Shown piece after piece: positions 12,991 to 64,000 of a DNA stretch of 64,000 nt; position 1 is the stretch's first letter; every line of letters starts with the position of its first letter. Below the pieces are notes generated by a model. It was not told the origin of the DNA. It did no database searches and worked only from the letters and a program-made list of their open reading frames with translations. Made by a program: the position numbers and the translations under genes. The stretch is from Cololabis saira (lineage: Eukaryota; Chordata; Actinopteri; Beloniformes; Belonidae). The stretch lies in assembly GCF_033807715.1 (NCBI RefSeq), contig NC_084587.1, positions 17,528,017-17,592,016 on the forward strand, in the 5' to 3' direction.

Positions 12991-14160
12991 AGGGAACCCT
13001 GGCTATTAAGACATGTAGGTCTTAAAAGATAAATGTTGGTATCAATTATAACAATGTGATATAAAAAACCTTTTTGATGTCTTCGTTATTATAAAATTTG
13101 AAAATATAATTTAACTCGTAGGTCGCCATTGTTGTTTACACCGCAATGCATTCTGGGTAGTGACGTCAGACGGTGGCACCTGCTAGCCCCCGTACACTGT
13201 TTTGACACCCAGAAACAGATGAAAACACAGCTAAACAGGTGACCGCGCACCAGAAACACAGATCAAAACACAGCTAAACATTAAGGTGACGGCGCACCTA
13301 CAAACAAGTAAAAAATAAAAAAAAAAGTACCGCACCATAAAGCATGAACTATAAAAACACCATAAAACTCAGATAGACTAACCGACCACACGTTTCAACT
13401 AGCAGATAGCCGATGCTACAATAAAAACCCCAGCCAGATCTGGCGTCATTAAATTAAATAAAGATGTTCTTGCCTATTTGACGCGAAGTCTGCACCTCCC
13501 GTTTCGTCAAAGTCCCGGGCCAGTCCCCTCTGCCTCTGGTCTGTCATCAAACGGTGGACCCAGCACCGAGGCCGGTTTTAGGGGGCGGGGGGAGGGGTGG
13601 GCTATGCCCTCCCAAACATGCATCCTGCCCACTGGCGTCTCCATCCAGGCGAGAGCGGAGAGCGGATGGCGGTGCGCTGCAGGCTCTAGAGCCACGGCTA
13701 CGCCGTCTACGGGGTAGGCTATGCCGTCGATGCCGTAGGCTACGCTGTTGACGCCGTAGCCTAATGCACTGGTAAGATGCGCATGACTTTGATCATTTTT
13801 GCAGATCTCCCGTGCATCACAGCACACAAGCACTTTTATCCAGTTTGCCTGAACCGAGACGTCTTATGGGCTCTCTCGTCAGCCTCCACGGCCGGGAGAG
13901 TGCTGCTCATCTATGTTTTAGATACCTGTCCCAGTTAAACTAACGCGGCTTATCTTCCCAGAGCCACCGTTCTACGTCATCGCCCCCAGAATGCATAGCG
14001 CAGGTAGAACATGGTGCCTCCCGCAGGTCAAAATATGTGATAAACATTGTAGATTTTTAAAGCAATTAGATTATTTTTTGTGTTTCTAACAACATATTTT
14101 AGTATAAGAGAACAATTGTGGCTAATGAGGGACTACAAGTCTTAATAACCAGGGTTCCTT
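12991..14160. mobile_element. piggyBac-like non-autonomous element with CpG-rich core (1170 bp)
   Basis: Flanked by TTAA at 12987-12990 and 14161-14164. The inverted ends AGGGAACCCTGGCTATTAAG and (complement of the right end) AAGGAACCCTGGTTATTAAG pair well. The GC-rich interior (13480-13990) contains TGACGTCA (13159-13166) and TACGTCA (13973-13979) motifs and TACGCCGT-type inner repeats. No transposase. Confidence 0.8.
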
Positions 14161-14164
14161 TTAA

Positions 14165-16140
14165 CAAAAGGAAAGCAAAAAGGAAACTTTGTGGCCAATA
14201 CTAAGTATCCCTATTTCAACCGCTTGTTGCTCTGATATTAATGGCAATAACTCACACTTTGATGAACCCAGTTCATATTTTTTCAATCTTTAAATGATGT
14301 AGATTTTCTGGTTTGTTACAGATCATTGTTTTGTCAAAGCTTCAGCTGTCAGACAGATGGCTTCATATTTGCCTCTGGAATATTTTGGTATACAGTACAG
14401 GGGACTTCATGGTCCATTCTAGGACTGCAAAGCATCCGAGTCCTGTGGCTGAAAACAAACCCAAATCATCAACCTCTCACTGGGATGCTTCTCCATGCGG
14501 ATGCCGTATTTCTGCTGAAATGCCTTGCTTGGTTTTCACCAAACAAGACACAGAATATTAAGGCCAAACAACTCAACAGGCCTTATCTGTCCCAAGGACA
14601 AAAATCTTTGCTCAGATTCAGATCTGCTAACCTAATTCATGCTCCCATGTTGGTTTTTTGAGGCAGAATGCGCCTTTTCCTGGCAATCATTCTGATCAAA
14701 ACACATTTGTTTAGTTTTCTTCTAATATTTGCTGTCATGCACTTTAATATTTAACATGCTTAGTGAAGCCTGCGTGAGACCCAGGTCTTGTTATATTTAT
14801 AAATCTATTTAGTATATCTCTCTGTCGATTGCACGGTTTGACCTCGGGGTTAATTTGCTGGGGCAAACTGCAGAAGACTAACAGCTATTGGAAAGCTTCC
14901 CACTTGTGAATTATTTTTGTCACTTTTGAATGCTGAGCTCTAAATTGTTTGAAAATAACATTATAACTTTTTTGCTGGTTGATATCTAGCAACAGTTATT
15001 TCTCTAAGACCATTGCTCATGTCTTTCTCTCTTGGCATTGTGTTAACCATGATCTGCTGATGGCTGGTCCATCAAACATGATGGTTAACAGAACCTAACT
15101 CTACATCCTATGAAAGCAACAGGGGAGTATTTAGGATCGACCACTTTTTCCTTTCTTGTTTTCTTTTTTCAGTTATTACTTTTTCTTTTCGGTTTCATGT
15201 ATGTTAAATAGATTATAGCATGGTGAAAAGTTTTATTTTGTTCAGCTGAGGTTGCATTTGTCTAACACTGAGACCACTTATGACCAGATGATTATATTGT
15301 TGTTATTTCATTTATTGATTTTACACAAAAAAATAGAATTAAAAGAGGAGGTGCTAACGTATACACATGGCTGTAAATGAATAAATTGTATACCCATTCC
15401 CCACGACGGACCCGGTACCGAATCCAGCAGCTGCATGCACCAGTTCATGTGAGGAAAAAGTTACTCAAGCGCTGTCAGGGTATTTTCTTTCAACTGTTTC
15501 TCAAACAATATGCCCTAAAGCCAATATGTCAAAATTCCAAGTACATTTTGTCGACAAAGTATTTGATTTATAACAACTTAAAAATACATATGCAACAATG
15601 ATGGCGCCTCCAACACGAGCAACACCCACAACAAAACGCAACAGAACGCAAGATCCATTTTCTCCACCCCAACGTAGTGGGTATCATATGAAACTACAAA
15701 AGCTACACTTTCAGATGATACCGAACATAATATTTTCTGGTCCGACAACTTCATGCCAAAACAAAACAAACCGAAAGGCAAAATTCACATTTCACAGCCC
15801 GCACATCAAATCAGTTCATCACACAGTGCGTCAGCAAATCCCAAAGCTATTCCAACCAAAAGCAGCATTCTATTTCCTTACTGTTTCAGGCCAGATTATC
15901 CATATACTGAACCGGCGATCACCCAGGGGGACCAGCCAATGAGGGGGCACCAAATCAAATGACTAACTGGACCATATATGTCATATTTTGTTATTTTCTC
16001 TCTATATTGGCCGGAAGAGGAGCAAACAGGTACTGCAGTAACCAATGATATAATAAAAATACATGAAAATAATAGTAATAATATTAATCATAATAATAAT
16101 AATAACTCAAGACTCGTCAGTGTTTGTTGAGAAGTTTTAA
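14165..16140. other. intergenic sequence, nothing recognised
   Basis: No supported gene. Several short open frames (for example at 14326 and 15598) lack domains. Confidence 0.4.
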
Positions 16141-16459
16141 ATGGAGAGGCAGCAACAGTTAAGCGGTTTTGCTAAAAGAAAGCTAAAAAAGCAAAGACAT
16201 TCACATCACAAAGCCCGCAGACTACATTTCCAATGGTGTTTGTTGCTGTGAAGCTCTTCTTAACCTTGTCTGTCACCAACTGCGAGAGCGAGAGATCATT
16301 TCTCAGTTAAAAAGAGTGAAAAATGAACTCAGGACAACTATGACACAGAAGCGGCTGTCCACACTCTCACTGATGGCAATTGAATCAGATCTGGTTAAAG
16401 AAATTGACTTTGAGGATCTGATCGATGACTTTTCATCCACAAAGTCAAGAACAACTTAA
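16141..16459 (+). pseudogene. hAT transposase, internally deleted and frameshifted
   Basis: Begins with MERQQQLSGFAKRKLKK, a start typical of large hAT transposases, but within about 80 bp jumps to the C-terminal dimerisation (hATC) region: LFLTLSVTNCESERSF, then after a one-base loss QLKRVKNELRTTMTQKRLST and LSLMAIESDLVKEIDF to a stop at 16457-16459. The whole catalytic middle is missing. The hATC hallmark (ERSFS.LKR.K..LR) is visible except for the frameshift. Confidence 0.75.
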
Positions 16460-17439
16460 CAACCTTAAATCTAAGAGCCTACACATTGCTATTTTATTAA
16501 TGTGCTGTTCCCTACTTTCACATCAACTCATTCAGGAGGCCTGTTTGATTGTTTAGTCATATGCTGTCATAGTTTTGCATGTAGTCCTCAGACAGGCCAT
16601 ATATGATGGAAATGAAGATAATTAACATGTGGTGTTACATTGGCATATGAGTTGCATTCTGATTGGAGCGTCAGTGTAGTTTGGCGTTTGTAGAGTCATG
16701 TATTTCTGTGGTGTTAGTTGGTTGTCTTACATTTATTTGTAGTATGAATGTTGAGCATGTACTTCAGCAATACGTTCATCTACATCTATTGTCTTTATAA
16801 CCATAGTAAATTTCCCTTTTTTTACCGTAAAATGTGGGAGGAGGGGGGCACTTCAAGTGTGGTCACCCTGGGGCAGTTAATCTGGGTATCCAAGTGCCCA
16901 AATACAGAGTCCGCCTGGTACTATCCACAATAAAACCTTCATAAAATCTATGTGCTTTAAGCTATTCTCATTGAACTTACACACTTACAGTTGTCGTCAA
17001 GGAGTTGCTGAATCCAGGCAGTGGTGTCTTTATAATTATATGCATTGCTACCATTGGTGTTTCCCACTGTGCAAACTAAAAAAAAATTAGACAAGAATAA
17101 AAATGTCTTTTTTTTTCTTTTTCTCACAATTTGCTCAGGCATGTGAACATTCACAATTTTTCTGACACTGGAAATGTATCCTGTGAGGTCTTTGCTATCA
17201 ATGAAGATATTGTTGATTGCATTTGGATAGGCCTGTTCAGGCGAGATTCACCTCAGAAATCCCCTAGGGGTGAACAGGTTAAGTGTTGTGTTCTCCAATT
17301 ATCTCCGCATGGGTACAATTTATATTGGAAAGAAAACAACTTTTTGCATGAAACCGCTGAAGTGCTTTACTTCAATTTCCTTGTGAAAGACGTGCATTTG
17401 AAAAAAACAACAACTAAGATATGCCACAGAGACAGCGAG
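16460..17439. other. upstream flank of the MPDZ-like gene
   Basis: AT-rich, with no delimited repeat. A long frame open from 17131 has no ATG near its start and no recognised domain. Confidence 0.4.
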
Positions 17440-17620
17440 TGGACAGTCTCGATTGATCAGCGGGATGAAAGGATGAGCTCTTTCTGCCTGCGGATCGGAT
17501 CAGAGGGGGTGGAGGCGCATGCGCACTGCGAGGTGCGCTCTCCAGCCGCTCGGACGCGCGGCTCGGAAATAAAGTGCTCATGTCCCTTTTTGGTATCTCA
17601 CTTCCACGTTATGACTCGGC
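17440..17620 (+). promoter_or_regulatory. candidate core promoter of the MPDZ-like gene
   Basis: A local GC/CpG-rich island within AT-rich sequence, about 0.9-1.1 kb upstream of the chosen start codon. It contains a palindromic GCGCATGCGCA at 17515-17525, which matches the NRF1 binding consensus typical of TATA-less CpG promoters, followed by several CG dinucleotides up to 17570. A good splice donor follows at 17736. Sequence content and position support a promoter; the transcription start site is not known. Confidence 0.45.
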
Positions 17621-17735
17621 CCAGCAGGAGAGAGTTATTCGTGCGTGAATTGGTCCCGCGGACAGGGAAATGATGCGGGTGATCCGTGTCAGCAGCTCGT
17701 GGACCTGTTGATCGCCCGCTGGCGCAGCAATGGAG
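17600..17735 (+). other. candidate non-coding first exon (5'UTR) of the MPDZ-like gene
   Basis: The sequence ends in ATGGAG followed by GTGAGA (donor at 17736), downstream of the CpG/NRF1 block. Spliced to the acceptor at 18440-18441, the ATG at the exon end would open a 12-codon upstream ORF stopping before the main start. It cannot be the main start: joining it to either downstream exon does not keep the L27 frame. The left boundary is a guess. Confidence 0.35.
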
Positions 17736-18441
17736 GTGAGACGCAGCTCCCTGCACCTGCTGATGCCCACCGGTTGCCATGGTAATAATAGAGTCAACGT
17801 GACTAGGTCATGTTTGTAGGAATGATCATAGCAAAACTACAGAACGGATTGCAGATTGCATGTAAAATTAAAAAGGTATGACGATTGCATAAAGTTCCCT
17901 GTGTCCATATTTGGAAACAATCAGCATCCCTTTCATCTGAATTTGCAGATTTCATTCAGCTGCCACGGAGGCGATATATTCATATATCCCTGGTGTCCAT
18001 CAGTTGACCCTGATAAGATTTTCAGATGAGAAGTTGTCATATCCAGGCCATCCTTTTTGTTAATCAAATCGTGTTACACGTACATGCTTTGAAGCTATCC
18101 AGACTTCCCCCTGAAATCAGAATGGTCAGGAGGATGTGTGTCGCTGTTAATTACCGTCACTGGCTGATAAAACCTTTTGGAGAAGACTTAAATCCTGGTA
18201 AAGAGCATTAGGTGACAAACAAGGCACTCCAAACAGGCCCGGGAGGAGAACTGGGCGGGAGTCACACTGAACAGATGTAAAATACTTACTTTTAAACCAA
18301 TGAATGCTTTGTGGAAGGGGGGGGGAGTTCTCAAAGTGTATTTTAAAAGGAGAAATACTGTCACAAAATGTTGAAATAGCCTATATAATGTGTATTAATG
18401 AGTATTGAATGATAAAATCCATGTTTTTACTCATGTTGCAG

Positions 18442-18506
18442 AGCCGGCGACATGTGATTAATACTTTCTAAAGGAAAATTGGACTCAAGCGTTCTGTCGG
18501 CCAGAG

Positions 18507-18519
<13 letters not shown>
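18442..18519 (+). CDS. mpdz: exon 1 (coding from 18507): 5'UTR plus first four codons
   Basis: An acceptor (TTGCAG, ending 18441) is followed by UTR and then ATG at 18507 in a good Kozak setting (G at -3, G at +4). The coding part is MEIM plus one base, with a donor GGTAAGT at 18520. The one leftover base gives the phase needed by the L27 exon, which is why this start was chosen. A minimal upstream ORF (ATG directly followed by TGA, near 18452-18457) precedes it. Confidence 0.7.
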
Positions 18520-61531
<43,012 letters not shown>

Positions 61532-62526
61532 GTCCGTGTGTTTATTTGGCCCTGATATGTCCATTTGGATTTGTGAATTAAAATGTACAAAAAACTCAAA
61601 TGCTCCAACCTATTGTTTATCATGGAAAAAAAATGAAGGCTAAGTTTAGCTTTCATTATGTATTACATGAATACATAAAGAATTTTTTGCAATTTCATAG
61701 TACATTGTATGCATTTGGTTATTAATGGAGCCAGAACTTTAATCTGGATGGCCATGTTATGCTTAACAACAGTATTAATATGATGAATTACTATATTTCA
61801 CTTAGCCAGAGGCTTGTTAAAAAAAGGAAAGGGGTTAGGGTTAGTTTTGGTATCCCATAGCAAAAACAAAATAAAAAAAACGTTTTTTTTCTAATCACTA
61901 AGAAAACTTTTATCTGAATAGGTAGTTTTTTTTCTGACATTTTGCTCTTTATTACATCATAGCAGTCTTTCTTTGTATGGGCATATTCTACTGGCAATGT
62001 TCATCCTGAGAAAGAGCTTCAGCAATGATTTTAAAAGAGCTTGCGGCTGCAGGGACTGACAACATTATCCATCCGGCTGGATTTGCTAGTACTTCTTACC
62101 AAGTATTTTCATTTTGGCTCCAGGATGTCCCTAAAGAAATGTGTTTTTGGTTTTGAGGGAAGTTAGCTGATGTGGCTTAGTGTATGCAGTTTGTTTTTCA
62201 AGTAAAGGATTTTTTTATTGATAAACGTCACAGAGGACTGTTTTAGAAAAAAAATATACAGAAACTGAGTAACTGAAAGATAATACTAAGATAATACAAA
62301 GGATTCATTAATTAGGATAACAGTTATCAAACAGAGGCGACCAGCTTTAATCTTCTTTGTTGCTGTAAGTCATGCTGTCGAATTTCATGTTCTGAATCCA
62401 ATCCTGAGTCGAATATGTGTGGAGGTATTTCAAGTGTTGAGGTAATTTTGTACAGGAGATGCTGAAAACAGAGTGTTGATGAATTACAAGCTCACAGGGC
62501 ATTTGGAATTTACAGAAGTAATATAA

Positions 62527-63211
62527 TGGCGCTTTTCCACTAGTACCTACTCAGCCCGCAATTTTGCACTTTTCCACTAGGGGTCGAGGCGTGCCAAGTA
62601 GATACTTTTTCTGTAACTACTCTGACGAGGTTCTAAGCGGGCTGAGTCGGGCTGTATCTGACGTCATTACACTACATGCCACCGATTGGTCAGGGGTCGG
62701 GGCCGTCAGACGTCTGTGTCAGGAGGCGGAAATCAGCGAAAGAGCGACTTGCAGCTTCTTGTTCATTTTATTCAACAGGCAATGGCAGCGCAAAAGTCTG
62801 TTTCATGATCCAACTCTGAGGTGCAGATGTTCATAAACCTGGTGGCTGAGGAGAGAATTAAAAAGGGATCTAGACGGCGATAAGGAACGACAAGATCTAC
62901 CAGGAACTCTGTCACTTCATAGCTGCTCGCGGCTCCAGCTGACTCTTCAGCAGCGCCAAGACATACAAACACAAAAAAAAAGCGCTGCCGCTTAAACCTT
63001 CTTTCACCTCTATGTTCTACAGTACATCTTTAGTGTTGTTGTCTTCTTCGTTTAGATCACACAATCAAATACTGTATGTCACAGCAGCTTCGCTCCAACC
63101 CTCCTACTTCTGCCCATGGTGCTGAATTGTTATGGTAAAGAAACCAGACCGAGTTAAGTCGAGCCGAGCTAAGATGAGTAGAGCCGAGTAGGTGCTAGTG
63201 GAAAAGCGCCA
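62527..63211. mobile_element. Harbinger-like MITE (685 bp)
   Basis: Ends TGGCGCTTTTCCACTAGTAC and (complement of the right end) TGGCGCTTTTCCACTAGCAC, flanked by TAA on both sides (62524-62526 and 63212-63214), the TWA site expected of PIF/Harbinger elements. Subterminal TACTCAGC / GAGCCGAGTA motifs pair too. Confidence 0.85.
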
Positions 63212-63215
63212 TAAT

Positions 63216-64000
63216 TGATTTCTCTCTCTTTGCTATACCTGGAGCACTCTCATTCACCGATCTCGTGTTTGAGTTTCGGCCAGTTCTTGCGGACAGTCTC
63301 GGGACAATTGAGGGGATGTGGCCATGATCGCGCCCACAAATCAAATGTTTTGTGTTGGTAACTGGGAAATTGTGCACACAGCTGTGGACAAATGGCATCT
63401 ATATCATAGAACTGCTGCAAATGGAGCATCAGTGGAAGCCCTCATGTGTCGCCCTACTCGTGTGAAGATCTACTTGGGTAAAGACCAGCGAGTCTACCTG
63501 TGTGAATCCACCGACCAAGGACACCAACAAGGCCAGCTGTCCTACTGCCACAGCACTTAACCACCTGCTCTAACGAAATATGCATTTAGTCAATATCGGT
63601 CATCAACGGTATCTGTAAAATATATTGCTGTGTCAGAAGCCAAAGAAATTGGTCTCATCTCAGGTTGCCAAGACAAACCACACCCACACATATGTCCCTC
63701 TCTGCTGTCTTGTTGAACTGCCAGTCGGCAGTTAATAAAGCTGATTTTGTTGCTGCTCATTCCAGCAGCTTAAAACTTGATCTCCTGGCACTCACTGAAA
63801 CCTGGATAAAACCTGAAAATACTGTTACTGCAGCTGCACTATCCTGTGACTACTCTTTCTCCAACACACCCCACTGTTTAAGGCAAGGAGGCAGAACTGG
63901 CATCTTGATTTCTGACGAATGGAAATTTGCTCCGCTGCTGCAGGACAACACATAATACTAAATTTGAATACCATGGTATCATGGTGACGTCTCTGATTAA
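63216..64000 (+). mobile_element. LINE 5' region with start of endonuclease ORF (cut by the window edge)
   Basis: From 63665 the frame encodes LSAVLLNCQSAVNKADFVAA and LDLLALTETWIKPENT, the N-terminal block of an APE-type endonuclease of L2/CR1-like LINEs (L.NCQS, LTETW). It stops at 63953-63955, but the next frame continues with FEYHGIMVTSLI, so the copy carries a frameshift. A preceding frame (63318-63560) is not recognised. Confidence 0.7.

Noticed and set aside
13507..13833. Frames in the 13.5-13.8 kb GC-rich region
   Set aside because: Inside the other TTAA element; no domain.
17131..17673. 180-codon open frame just upstream of the gene
   Set aside because: Its opening codon is not ATG, the amino-acid sequence has no known domain, and its end lies in the putative CpG promoter. 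Treated as chance.

Overview
This is a piece of a vertebrate nuclear genome, almost certainly a ray-finned (teleost) fish. The signs are one gene split into many short exons with GT-AG introns, AT-rich introns full of microsatellites, and interspersed repeats of the kinds typical of teleosts: Tc1/mariner, hAT, TTAA-type and Harbinger-like MITEs, and L2/RTE-like LINE tails. No bacterial, plasmid or phage features were seen.

There is one convincing protein-coding gene, on the + strand from about 17.6 kb to beyond the right edge. It is a multi-PDZ scaffold of the MUPP1/MPDZ-PATJ family and is closest to MPDZ. I could chain 21 coding exons with compatible splice phases (18507-61531). They encode about 1047 residues: an N-terminal L27 domain, then PDZ domains matching MPDZ PDZ2, 3, 4, 5, 6 and the first half of PDZ7. 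The remaining PDZ domains must lie past position 64000. No PDZ1 was found. Between L27 and PDZ2 there is only a 99-residue linker, encoded by two exons, that I do not recognise. A GC-rich stretch with an NRF1-type palindrome at 17515-17525 and a donor at 17736 is the best promoter/first-exon candidate. A second CpG-rich block (7.9-8.6 kb) is a possible distal or divergent promoter.

Layout: 1-17.4 kb is intergenic or far-upstream sequence with no recognisable gene, but with several transposon fossils (Tc1-like at 1-340 and 10.65-11.58 kb, hAT at 2.26-2.90 kb, LINE at 9.2-9.95 kb, a TTAA element at 13.0-14.2 kb, a deleted hAT transposase at 16.1-16.5 kb). From 17.5 to 61.5 kb lies the MPDZ-like gene, whose introns hold most of the repeats. 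Several repeats are nested and can be delimited by terminal inverted repeats plus target-site duplications (8 bp for hAT, TTAA for piggyBac-like, TA for Tc1/mariner). From 61.5 to 64 kb is intron of the same gene, holding a Harbinger-like MITE and, at the right edge, the start of a broken LINE endonuclease ORF.

Points most worth a second look: the PDZ1-less architecture; a stop-terminated read-through after exon 17 that would give a short isoform ending in a membrane-helix-like tail; a phase-neutral cassette exon beside a hAT insertion; two CpG-rich TTAA elements with CRE-like motifs; a dispersed fold-back repeat family; and two relatives of a hairpin MITE family carrying different internal minisatellites.
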